From CAYWPG01 sp964460035 (lineage in GTDB: Bacteria > Pseudomonadota > Gammaproteobacteria > Nitrococcales > AK92), in assembly GCA_964460035.1 (NCBI GenBank), contig CAYWPG010000027.1:1-51997 (forward strand): 51,997 nucleotides of DNA. Reading direction: 5' to 3'. Shown here one piece after another: positions 23,701-31,338 of the stretch (position 1 is its first letter; each line of letters begins with the position of its first letter). Below the pieces are notes generated by a model that saw nothing but the letters and a program-made list of their open reading frames with translations, searched no databases and was not told the DNA's origin. The translations under genes and the position numbers were made by a program.

Positions 23701-25695
23701 ATCCACGGCCGCGTCCTGCATGTCTACAACGCCCTGGTGCGCCATTGGCGCGAGCCGCTGAGGAACACCTTGGAGGGTTTGCAGGAGGCATACCGGCTGT
23801 GCCTGGAGCAGGGCGACTTCGAATACGCGGCGCTCGCCGCGGTGGTCCGGCTCTCGCATGCCTTCGATAGTGGCATGGATCTCCGTCTCTGGTTGGAGGA
23901 GGTCGAGGAGTGTTACGAGGCCATCAAGCCGCTCAAGCAGGAGGCCATGCTGGACCTCCTGAGATGTTTTCTGCAGTGCGCGGATAACCTGCTGGGCGAA
24001 GCCGAGGATCCGGCCCGCATCAAGGGCCGGCACTACGATATCGAACGCATGTTGCAGCTGCATATGAAGTCGGGCGATATCAGCCTGATCGCTAACGACT
24101 GGCGCTTGCAAATGCACTTCAACTATCAGTTCGGCAGGTACCAGGAGGCCCTGGCCTGTGCCGACGGCGCGGCCAAGAGCCGCGCGGGAACGGACGGCTT
24201 CTTCCATGCCTGGCGGGACAACATGTTCGACTCGCTGGTCCGGCTGGCCAATGTGCCCGGCGCCGACAGGCTGACGCGGTGGCGTCTGTTGCGCCAGGTT
24301 GCCCGCAACCAGTCCGTCCTCAAGCGCTGGACCAGGAACTGCCCGGCCAACGGCTTGAACAAGTATCGGCTGGTCGAGGCTGAACTGCTGCGAGTGCAAG
24401 GGCGGGATTTCGAAGCCCATGCGCTTTACGACGAGGCCATCGAGCTGGCGCATGAGCAGGGCTTCATCCATGAAGAAGCCCTGGCGCAGGAGCTTTGCGG
24501 GCTCATGCACATGCAAGCCGGCCGGCGGGCACTGGGCGAGCCGTACCTGATCAGGGCCCGGAACCTCTACCAGCGCTGGGGAGCCAAGGCGGTGGTCGAC
24601 CATCTGGAGCAGCGCTTCCCTCAGATCGTTGCCGCTACGCTCAAGCCTGCCGTCGACGGAACCTTCCTGGCGCCTATGGCAAGCGTGGACATCACATCGC
24701 TGATGAAGGCGCTGAAGGCGATTGCGGACGAGAAGATCCACAGCCGCATGTTGGAGATCATCATCGCCACCGCAGTGGAGTTTGCAGGGGCGCAGCGCGG
24801 TTTGCTCATACTGCGCAACGCCGAGGGGGAACTGCGCATCGAGGCCGAAATCAGCGTGGACGACACCCGGCCGCGTATCCTGCAGTCGTTGCCGGTAACC
24901 ACGGTCAATACGCCGCAGGCGCTGATCAACTACGTAAGCCGTGCCCACACGAGCATTGTCATTGCCGACGCGACGCAGCCTAATGAGGATCTCCCTGGGC
25001 TGAGCCGGGATCCTTACGTCATCGAGCATGGTGTACGCTCCGTGCTGTGCCTGCCCATCCTCAGCGGCATGAACGATGCCAGCGAACTGATCGGAATGCT
25101 CTATCTGGAGAACAACCGGGCCTCGGGCTCCTTCACTCCAGAGCGTCTCGGCACCTTGGAGATCATTTGTATAGCCGCCGCCGGACGTCTGGAGCTGTCG
25201 CGCAAGGCGGCCATCGACGGGCTAACGCAGCTGTTCAATCACGATTACTTCCAGAACGTTCTCAAGCATGAGTTTGCCTCCGCAGCCCGTCACGGTCGCG
25301 GGCTGGCCCTGATTCTCATCGACATCGATCACTTCAAGCACTTCAACGACAAGTGGGGGCATCAGCTGGGCGACAGAGTGCTGCGCGAGGTCGCCCAGCT
25401 GATCAAGAACGCCTGCCGCGGCGACGACACCGTAGCGCGTTATGGCGGGGAAGAGATGGCGGTGATTCTGCCGGGCGTGACAGCCGCCGAAGCGCGGGAG
25501 GTGGCGGATCGAATCCGCTCCGCGGTAGCTGGCCACACCATCGTGCATGAAGGCGAGACGCTGACGGTAACTATCAGTTTGGGCCTGGCGCTGCTGGACC
25601 GCACCATGCCGGACCAGGAAGCGCTGATTCGGCGTGCCGATCGCGCGCTGTACAGTTCCAAGGCGGACGGCCGCAACCGGGTAACGATGGTTTAG
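20719..25695 (+). CDS. Multidomain Ser/Thr kinase - AAA ATPase - helical repeat - GAF - GGDEF signalling protein
   Basis: The 1658-residue protein has no membrane segment or signal. A protein-kinase domain covers about residues 15-280, with catalytic loop HKDINPSN (His137, Asp139) and DFG at 158-160. An ORC/AAA-type ATPase follows, with Walker A GYSGIGKTS (Lys345) and Walker B VIFLDDLQWAD (about 469). A long helical, TPR-like middle region runs to about 1320, then a GAF domain (about 1325-1490) and a C-terminal GGDEF domain. Its active site reads GGEEM (1576-1580) where GGEEF is usual, while the inhibitory site RGDD is intact and correctly spaced. Related proteins normally end in a histidine kinase, so the GGDEF output is of interest. 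The start is uncertain: 20719, 20722 and 20734 are all possible. It converges with the SARP-like gene. Confidence 0.9.
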   Translation: MVSRTMQPDSSDCSVPGYTVDAVVFDGDPSRIYKARRLSDGAPVMLKALRSERAARETGACLKHEFEIARRLSVSSVIRVYALERHKGLPVVVFEDFGGDSLNNIARQRRLPLAEVLRIAIEIAKGLQEIHAANIIHKDINPSNVVYNPATGVVKIIDFGISTYLMREQAALASPQVFEGSLPYISPEQTGRMNRSIDYRTDFYSLGATLYELLAQRPLFVVSEPIEWFHCHIAKEPKPLCELDPTIPRPVSDIVMTLLAKTAEDRYQSAQGILADLQHCLDQLESTGTIKPFVLRRQDVPERFQVPQRLYGRQQEVSQLLASFDRVSQGGSELILVSGYSGIGKTSLIREIYKPITERRGYFVAGKFDQLHRNVPYSALTTALRDLVRQLLTETTERLAEWRASILQSLGPNAQLMVNIIRELELIIGAQPSVPALAPVEAEQRFHRAFHSFIQIFATPKHPLVIFLDDLQWADRASLKLLDLLVGSTASPYLLLIGAYRENEVHPGHPLLAALKGMRERGAVIDEIRLRPLRREHLTELLADTLCKTPEDVAELAEVIERKTAGNPFFTEELLKSLHKEGLISFSREDGSWQWDTKRIRAQQITDNVVDLMAGKLRRLAPGTQELLELAACIGNRFPLSMLALVSEQSPAVVAQRLSAGVAQGLLAPIGDAYQLLELEESADVTQITVEFAFAHDRIQQAAYSLLGEARRRETHLRIGRLLLRRLPPSRLEERLFEVANHLNMGVDLIEDADERAELCRLNLAAGQRAKASSAYQTAYGYLRTAVELLDDQAWTKDYALAMELYAEAAEAAYLSHEDKAMAELLQVGLAGAKNLLDKTKLYLVQISAYVARGDLRRALDIALPLLAKLGHRYPAKPSQAHVIVRLLTLLWRLRGKRIDQLRALPEMTDPYHLAAMSVGERIGRAAMFVEPNLLPLMVFKGVEVSMQKGYANASLTSFAAFGMILAAHPAQAERGQAFGRLALELTERLQAKAIHGRVLHVYNALVRHWREPLRNTLEGLQEAYRLCLEQGDFEYAALAAVVRLSHAFDSGMDLRLWLEEVEECYEAIKPLKQEAMLDLLRCFLQCADNLLGEAEDPARIKGRHYDIERMLQLHMKSGDISLIANDWRLQMHFNYQFGRYQEALACADGAAKSRAGTDGFFHAWRDNMFDSLVRLANVPGADRLTRWRLLRQVARNQSVLKRWTRNCPANGLNKYRLVEAELLRVQGRDFEAHALYDEAIELAHEQGFIHEEALAQELCGLMHMQAGRRALGEPYLIRARNLYQRWGAKAVVDHLEQRFPQIVAATLKPAVDGTFLAPMASVDITSLMKALKAIADEKIHSRMLEIIIATAVEFAGAQRGLLILRNAEGELRIEAEISVDDTRPRILQSLPVTTVNTPQALINYVSRAHTSIVIADATQPNEDLPGLSRDPYVIEHGVRSVLCLPILSGMNDASELIGMLYLENNRASGSFTPERLGTLEIICIAAAGRLELSRKAAIDGLTQLFNHDYFQNVLKHEFASAARHGRGLALILIDIDHFKHFNDKWGHQLGDRVLREVAQLIKNACRGDDTVARYGGEEMAVILPGVTAAEAREVADRIRSAVAGHTIVHEGETLTVTISLGLALLDRTMPDQEALIRRADRALYSSKADGRNRVTMV

Positions 25696-25750
25696 AGGAT
25701 TGCATCGCCTTATCGAGTCATCCGCGCGCGGACGTGAGCGGCGAGCCGGC

Positions 25751-28552
25751 TTAAGCTTGGCTGCGCGATAGCGCCAAGACGCGCTCGTCGACCTGTGCCG
25801 CTTCCGCCGAGTCGCTGCCATGCAGTGCACGCAGCGTTTGCCCAAAGACTTGCAGCAGGGCGCATTCCATCGCGTCTCGTTCATCGCCGGCGGGTAGCCG
25901 CTCTATCAACGCAAGCCCGGAGCGGAGGTGATCGCGGGCTTCGGCGTTAGCGCAGGCGCTCAAAGCACGGCGCCCGGCAGCCAGCCACCACGCGATAGCT
26001 TCGGCTGGGGCGTCGGCAGCGGTGAAGTGGCGTGCCACTTGCTCGGGCCGCTGAGCGGCACGTTGCGGGAAGCGAATGCTCAGCGCTTCGGCAATGCTGC
26101 GGTGGGCGGTTTGCCGATCCGCTTTGGTCTGCGACGAATAAGCCGCTGTTTGAATCAGAGCGTGGCGAAACTGAAAACGGGTGCCGGAGACGGTCGTTGC
26201 CATAATCAACCGGGCTTGCTGCATCGCCTGTAACGCAGCATCCAGGGTGGCGTCCTCTGGCCCGGCAATCTGCTCCAGTAGTTCTCTATCGAACTCCCGG
26301 CCTATCGTCGCCGCAAGCTGCGCAACGCGCCGTGCCTGTTTCAGTGCGTCCAGGCGAGCCAGGAGCAGGTAATGCAGCGTGGCCGGCATCTCGGTATCGT
26401 TCGAGGACGCCTCCTTGGCCATCAGTGCCATCTCTTCGGCGAACAGCGGCACTCCTTCGGCGCGGGCGACGATACGGCGCACCGCATCGGGTGCCAAGGA
26501 GGCGCCGGCGCTCTCTACCAGTCGCGCGACATCGGCATCATCCAAGGAGGCCAGATCGAGAATGGAGTCCTTATCCAGCCCTGCCGGTTCGAGCTCCGGC
26601 CGCGCACTATACACTGCCAGAATCGGCGCCGCGATCGGCTGCTGAGCGTGGCGCTCGAGCAGCTCGTGCGTGGACGGATCGATCCAGTGCACGTCCTCTA
26701 TGATCAAAAGCAGGGGCAGCCGCGCAGCCAGACCTTCCAGAAGATCGAGAAGTACCGAGAAGGTCCGTTCCTTTTGGTGCGGCTGATGGTCCTGCCCGGC
26801 TTGGGCGGACGTTGCGCCTAGCAGCGAGGCGAGCACGGGCGTGACTTCGGCGGGAGCCTCAGGGTAGTGCTCGGCAAGATAAGCGACGATCTTGTCATGG
26901 CGTACGGCAGGTGGGTCGTTAGGCGACACTCGGAACACGGTCTCCAGCCATACGACAACCGGGTGCAGCGGGGTGTGGGCATACTCGGGGAAGCAATGCA
27001 GTTCGCGTACGATGCACGGCTCCTTGCTCACAATGTCGCGCAGAGCGCGGATCAGGCGCGATTTGCCTATCCCCGCTTCGCCACGGATCAGCACCAAGTG
27101 TCCGCGGCCTTGCTTGGCCGCTTGCCAACAGTTCAACAACCGCGCCAGTTCAGCGCGGCGTCCAACCAAGGGCGATAGCCGTGCTACCGCGTCGAGCCGG
27201 TTGATGGCGCCGGTTCGTCCCCGCACACGGTACATGCGCGCGTTGTTGTGAGGGTATCCGGCCAGGGCTTGCCGCCGCACAGGCTGCAGGCTGAAGAAGC
27301 CTTGGACCAAGCGCTGGGTAGTGTCGCTGACCAGTACTTCCCCTGCCGAGGCGCTGTCGCATAGGCGCAGCGCCACATCGGAGGTTACGCCCGCGGTGTC
27401 GGGCAGGAGCGGCGCATCGCCGCTAACGATGATGCCGGTATGAACGCCCACGCGCAGAGGCACCAGGGTATTCACTTCTTCGATAAGCGCCAGCGCAGCG
27501 TTTACCGCCCGTTGGGCAGTGTCTTCGAATGCGACCGGAAAGCCGAAGTAGGCGAGGATCATCCCACCATGCGTTTGCGCGATGTATCCGCTGTGGCGGC
27601 CTATGATCTGCGTACAGAGCCGATGCGGTTCGCGTAGCCTGGAGGCGATTTCGTCCGGGTCGTCCGGACAGGGCACATCGAGGCGACAGCAGAGTATGGT
27701 CGCGAGCCTGCGCTCGTTGACGGGAGCAGCCGGCTCCCATGTCTGGGCCTCTGCAGCGGCGGCGAACATGCCTTGGCGTATGTGCTCGGCAAGCGTGTGG
27801 GTGCTCGGTTCGGGCTCCAGCCCGAGTTCGCGAGCGATAATCGTTCGAAAGTGCTCGTACTGCGCCAGCGCCGCCGCCCGCTGACCATTTTCGGCGAGCA
27901 GTCGCATGAGCTGGCGTTGCCCCTCATCGTCCCATGGCTCGAGTTCGGTATAGCGTCTTGCGTAAAGCAGCGCTTGCTCCAGCTCTCCGCGCAGTTCCTG
28001 CCCCAATCGCAGACGTTCCAGCAGCGCCAAGGCTTCGCGGTGCAGCAGTGCGCGTTTGCCTTCGCGCCATTCTTCGAATTCGGGAGCGGCGTCCACCACC
28101 AGTCCGGCGAGAAAGTCGCCCCGGTATAAGCTCATACGCTGCGCCATTGCATCCAGGCATGCCGCGCATGGAGCGAGCCGCTCATCCAAAGCGCACCGGG
28201 AGCAAGGGCGGCTGGGCTCCTGGAAGGCTTGGACATCCAGCCAATGGGAGCTTTCGGGGACAATGCCTATGGTCTCGCGGTCCGCATGCAAGAAACTTGG
28301 ATCGCCCAGTGCGCGGCGCAGGTAGTAGAGCGTTTGGCGCAGGTTGGTGCGCGCCGCATCCGCGGAAAGCGCGGGCCACAACATATAGGCGAGCGTCTCT
28401 CGCGAATGACGGCGCTCCGACTCCACCACCAGGTAGGCCAGCAGCGCGAACAACTTCCCATAGAGCTTTCCGCTTAGCGGCACGCTGTCCCGGGCGGCCT
28501 GCACCTGACCCAAAAAACGCAGTTCGAGGCGGGGCGGTGAGTGCGGAGCCAT
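25751..28552 (-). CDS. SARP/BTAD-type regulator with degenerate nucleotide cyclase domain and ATPase
   Basis: The 933-residue protein starts with an OmpR-like winged helix (ELRFLGQVQAARDSVPLSG, residues 9-110). A Cys4 cluster follows (Cys117, Cys120, Cys129, Cys132), then a bacterial transcription activation domain (LYRGDFLAG..., to about 265). Residues 279-440 look like a class III cyclase domain (SGYIAQTHGGMILAYFGFP, RVGVHTGIIVSGD), but the metal-binding aspartates appear replaced (Arg290; HGG at 328-330), so catalysis is unlikely. An AAA/STAND ATPase follows with Walker A GEAGIGKS (491-498) and Walker B LLLIIEDVHWID (Asp620). The remainder is helical and TPR-like. It is probably a ligand-controlled DNA-binding activator. 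It is divergent from the lipoprotein gene at 28723. No ribosome site is obvious before 28552. Confidence 0.88.
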   Translation of the reverse strand: MAPHSPPRLELRFLGQVQAARDSVPLSGKLYGKLFALLAYLVVESERRHSRETLAYMLWPALSADAARTNLRQTLYYLRRALGDPSFLHADRETIGIVPESSHWLDVQAFQEPSRPCSRCALDERLAPCAACLDAMAQRMSLYRGDFLAGLVVDAAPEFEEWREGKRALLHREALALLERLRLGQELRGELEQALLYARRYTELEPWDDEGQRQLMRLLAENGQRAAALAQYEHFRTIIARELGLEPEPSTHTLAEHIRQGMFAAAAEAQTWEPAAPVNERRLATILCCRLDVPCPDDPDEIASRLREPHRLCTQIIGRHSGYIAQTHGGMILAYFGFPVAFEDTAQRAVNAALALIEEVNTLVPLRVGVHTGIIVSGDAPLLPDTAGVTSDVALRLCDSASAGEVLVSDTTQRLVQGFFSLQPVRRQALAGYPHNNARMYRVRGRTGAINRLDAVARLSPLVGRRAELARLLNCWQAAKQGRGHLVLIRGEAGIGKSRLIRALRDIVSKEPCIVRELHCFPEYAHTPLHPVVVWLETVFRVSPNDPPAVRHDKIVAYLAEHYPEAPAEVTPVLASLLGATSAQAGQDHQPHQKERTFSVLLDLLEGLAARLPLLLIIEDVHWIDPSTHELLERHAQQPIAAPILAVYSARPELEPAGLDKDSILDLASLDDADVARLVESAGASLAPDAVRRIVARAEGVPLFAEEMALMAKEASSNDTEMPATLHYLLLARLDALKQARRVAQLAATIGREFDRELLEQIAGPEDATLDAALQAMQQARLIMATTVSGTRFQFRHALIQTAAYSSQTKADRQTAHRSIAEALSIRFPQRAAQRPEQVARHFTAADAPAEAIAWWLAAGRRALSACANAEARDHLRSGLALIERLPAGDERDAMECALLQVFGQTLRALHGSDSAEAAQVDERVLALSRSQA

Positions 28553-28722
28553 CAGCTTACGGTGGGCTTACGAAACATTGTTCTAATTCGTTTGTGCTGA
28601 TCCGTAATCGAGCGCGATTTCGCTCATTCTGGCACAGATTCGCTGTTTCCCACACAAATGACGCCCTACTAACGGCTCGGGGTTAGCGGTAGTACGGTGA
28701 GCGCAATCAAGAGAAAAACGAT
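28553..28722. promoter_or_regulatory. Divergent control region between SARP-like regulator and lipoprotein genes
   Basis: This 170-base, relatively AT-rich region must serve both genes. GAGCG (28610-28614) and CGCTC (28621-28625) form a short inverted repeat. ATTCG-like pentamers recur at 28586, 28617 (ATTTCG), 28626 (ATTCT) and 28638, the last two 12 bases apart. Spacing near one helical turn is what SARP proteins use, so it is a candidate operator only. Confidence 0.35.
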
Positions 28723-30534
28723 ATGCAAATAGTACGACGCAAGATGCTCAGCGTGGCGGCGGCCGTTGTCTGTTTGGTGCTGGCCGGCTGCGACGGCGGC
28801 TCCTCCTCCAGCTCGCGGACGCCGGCGGCCGACAGGATCGTGCCGGGCCCCGTACGTGGTACCGTGATCGCGGATGAGCCTGTGGCGGGCGCCTTGGTGC
28901 AGTTGTACACCCACGACGGTCAGCTTTTGCCGGGCGAGGCCTTGACCGACCACGATGGCGCGTTCGAGATACCTATCGCTGACGCGCGGCGCGGCTTGCG
29001 GGTGGTGGCCACGGGAGGATCCACCGCAAGCCAAGGTCACTTCCACGGCACGTTGTCGTCCTATATCGAGCCCTTCGACAACGCCTTCGAGGTTCCCGTC
29101 ACACCGGTGACGACAATGGTGGATAGGTTGCGGCTGAGTAGCCACTACTCCGCTGCCGAGGCCGAGCTGCGCATGGCGTTTTTCCTGGATCTGGAGCCCG
29201 GCCGCTCCGTGCGCAGCGATTTCCGTTACCTGCGCGACTTCAACAGCTGGGTGTTCATGCGCGCTACCGCTCCCGTCGGCTTCGATAGTCTAGTGGACGA
29301 GTTGGTGGCCGAGGCAGCCAAGGACCCCAGCAGTCAGCGTCGCTTCCCCAATGAATTGCCACAGGGGTCGGCATTGGCCTCGGTGCTGGCCCTGGAACTG
29401 GTCAAGGGGGCAGTCCACGGAAGCGGTTCGGCGGTAGCCGGCTCGCTGTTCGCGAAAATCGGCCTGGACAGCGGGACGGCGGAGATTCTTGGCGAGCTTC
29501 GTGCCATTCGCCAGCAGCTCAGCGCTCTGCAGGCCCTGGTGGAAGACGTTGCTCGCGATGTGCAGAAGATAAAGACCGATCTGTCGGTGCAACAGGCTGT
29601 GGCTCTAATCAGCCGTATCAAGACGATCAATAACGATATCGAGTTGATGGAACAGCTCGCAGGCAAGGCGGGCAATGAGCAGGCGCTGAAGGACTTGCGA
29701 GATCGAACTATTCGGTATCTTCTGAATACGATTTACTATGATAGAAATTTGATATCGGATTTGCTTAATGGCGATCTGAACCCCGATGGGGATTCTCCGA
29801 TTCAGTATTATGCTGAATATATCGGAAAGAACACCTACTTTTACTCCTCGGCGCATTACAACAAATTTGTAAGCTTCGTAGAGTTTTACGACGCCTACAA
29901 CATTCTGCTTCATTACCTGCTCATGGATGCGCTGAACTCGGAATCCATACTCAAGACAGGCAAGCCTGACCCTCTGGTGCCACTCATCGCGGAGGATTTG
30001 GAGCGGGCGCGTAACCGGTATTTGGCCCGCCTTCCCAGGGCGCTTCCAGATGAAAGCGCTTTCATCGAGGTGAGTACCCTGCGGATGTGGTACGGGACCT
30101 GGTTTCTAAAAGGTCGGCATCCATTTCTGCCGGACAGAAGCTATTACGAGAAACCTTGGAATATTATTACTAAGCCTGGCCCCTTGAAGTACGGCGTGAT
30201 GCCCGAAGAGCTAGAGAGTCTGGGGGGATGGATGCTTCCTTTTACGGACGATTTTGACCGAGGAATGAACAAGGGTGGCTTGCAAGGCATCATCAATCGT
30301 GGTGCACCAGCACATTTGTTTACCGGTCCTATGAATGCATGGACAGCCTGGGGGCACCCCGAGCTTGGCGAGGCTTATACTTTCGCGGTTAATCATGGCA
30401 AGTATTACTTCAACGATTACACGTTCCGGGCCTGGTCCTTCTTGTATCGGCAGATGCAGCACGAAGAAGCTCGGGACTATTGGCTGCCCTGGCTCTATCC
30501 GGAGCGGGCGGCGGCTCGCTTAAGCGTCGAGTAG
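28723..30534 (+). CDS. Large lipoprotein of unknown function with coiled-coil helical region
   Basis: The 603-residue protein has a lipoprotein signal (MQIVRRKMLSVAAAV, lipobox LAGC, lipidated Cys23). Asp at the next position is, in E. coli, an inner-membrane retention signal. A Ser-rich linker leads to a carboxypeptidase-regulatory-like beta domain (VRGTVIADEPVAGALVQLY, about 44-115). A Gly/Ala-rich segment and a long amphipathic coiled-coil helix (LRAIRQQLSALQALVEDVAR, about 255-320) follow. The C-terminal half is aromatic-rich (YYDRNL, YFYSSAHYNKF, WFLKGRHPF). From about 29690 the DNA becomes clearly AT-richer with more A/T-ending codons than its neighbours, suggesting mosaic origin. I recognise no family. 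The hydrophobic helix before the coiled coil is loosely reminiscent of pore-forming proteins, which is speculation. Confidence 0.75.
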   Translation: MQIVRRKMLSVAAAVVCLVLAGCDGGSSSSSRTPAADRIVPGPVRGTVIADEPVAGALVQLYTHDGQLLPGEALTDHDGAFEIPIADARRGLRVVATGGSTASQGHFHGTLSSYIEPFDNAFEVPVTPVTTMVDRLRLSSHYSAAEAELRMAFFLDLEPGRSVRSDFRYLRDFNSWVFMRATAPVGFDSLVDELVAEAAKDPSSQRRFPNELPQGSALASVLALELVKGAVHGSGSAVAGSLFAKIGLDSGTAEILGELRAIRQQLSALQALVEDVARDVQKIKTDLSVQQAVALISRIKTINNDIELMEQLAGKAGNEQALKDLRDRTIRYLLNTIYYDRNLISDLLNGDLNPDGDSPIQYYAEYIGKNTYFYSSAHYNKFVSFVEFYDAYNILLHYLLMDALNSESILKTGKPDPLVPLIAEDLERARNRYLARLPRALPDESAFIEVSTLRMWYGTWFLKGRHPFLPDRSYYEKPWNIITKPGPLKYGVMPEELESLGGWMLPFTDDFDRGMNKGGLQGIINRGAPAHLFTGPMNAWTAWGHPELGEAYTFAVNHGKYYFNDYTFRAWSFLYRQMQHEEARDYWLPWLYPERAAARLSVE

Positions 30535-30785
30535 TCGGCGCGGTGGGGCAGAGCGCAATGGTGGGCGATTGACCGAAGGAGGCGCATGAGGGGAGCGTCG
30601 AGTGGCGATGCCCCTCGTGCATTCCCAGCCGGCGGTTCGCGCACTGGGACCGTTCTACTCGTGCGCTCGATGCTACGGGACCTGGACTCAAGATGTTGGT
30701 GCCGAGTCTTATCATCGGTGTGCACCGCCAGCTCTGATCAGTACCCCGCCGCTGGTTGCAGCTGGGGTTCGGTGCGCCGGAGCGG
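30535..30785. other. Gap after the lipoprotein gene, possible small Cys-rich frame
   Basis: A GTG at 30602, with AGGGGAG seven bases upstream, opens a forward frame containing YSCARCYGTW and YHRCAPP, a C-x2-C plus H-x-C pattern like a zinc ribbon. An ATG at 30586 with a perfect AAGGAGG opens another frame. The first frame runs into the antisense of the EmrE gene and stays open to 30973, so its end is doubtful. I do not call a gene here. Confidence 0.25.
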
Positions 30786-31118
30786 CTAATGGGTGGTCGT
30801 CTTGGAAAACAGATTCAAGACGATCACGCCCGCCACGATCAGCCCTATGCCCAGGACGGCGGCCATGTCGAGCTTTTGTCCATAAATCACCAAAGCGACC
30901 AGGGTCACCAGCACGACTCCCAGGCCGGACCAGACCGCGTACGCAACGCCTATCGGGATCGTTCGCAGAGTAAGCGATAAAAAGTAAAAAGCGGCGCCAT
31001 AGCCGATGACCACGATGAGCGATGGCCACAGCCTGGTGAATCCTTGGGTCGCTTTCAGCGATGAGGTCGCGATCACTTCCGCAAGAATGGCGGCGGCAAG
31101 GAATAGCCAGTTGCTCAT
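30786..31118 (-). CDS. emrE: SMR-family multidrug efflux protein (EmrE/QacE type)
   Basis: The 110-residue protein has four membrane helices. Helix 1 carries the essential glutamate (ILAEVIATSSLK, Glu14). FTRLWPSL, IPIGVAYAVWSGLGVVLV and the C-terminal VLNLFSKTTTH closely follow the EmrE pattern. It exports quaternary ammonium and other lipophilic cations by proton antiport. The AVWSG signature separates it from the Gdx-type paralogue at 17.5 kb. It stands alone, with a strong hairpin 130 bases upstream. Confidence 0.92.
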   Translation of the reverse strand: MSNWLFLAAAILAEVIATSSLKATQGFTRLWPSLIVVIGYGAAFYFLSLTLRTIPIGVAYAVWSGLGVVLVTLVALVIYGQKLDMAAVLGIGLIVAGVIVLNLFSKTTTH

Positions 31119-31246
31119 GGGGTTCTCGATGGTTGCCGGTGCATATCACGCAGCTGTTGTTCGGCTCAGGTCCGTGAGCACCAGCTTATACTTTGGGCCG
31201 GGGCCGACGCCAATCGGCAGCGGTTGCCATCGTTCGAGATCCAAGA

Positions 31247-31279
31247 GTGCAAGAGCGGCGTTTTACGCCGCTCTTGCAC
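31247..31279 (-). terminator. Strong hairpin terminator downstream of the propeller lipoprotein gene
   Basis: GTGCAAGAGCGGCG (31247-31260) and CGCCGCTCTTGCAC (31266-31279) are perfect 14-base arms around TTTTA. It lies 60 bases after the stop of the reverse-strand gene at 31339. A short T run occurs on the forward side (GTTTTG) and only TCTT on the reverse side. Confidence 0.6.
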
Positions 31280-31338
31280 GTTTTGCCGCTATCCCGGCGC
31301 TACTTTGCTCCCGCCGGGCTGGGGCAGCACCCCAGGTG

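Noticed and set aside
23386..25029. Reverse frame of 547 codons opposite the giant kinase gene
   Set aside because: Antisense shadow of a region with clear helical repeat and GAF coding character on the forward strand.
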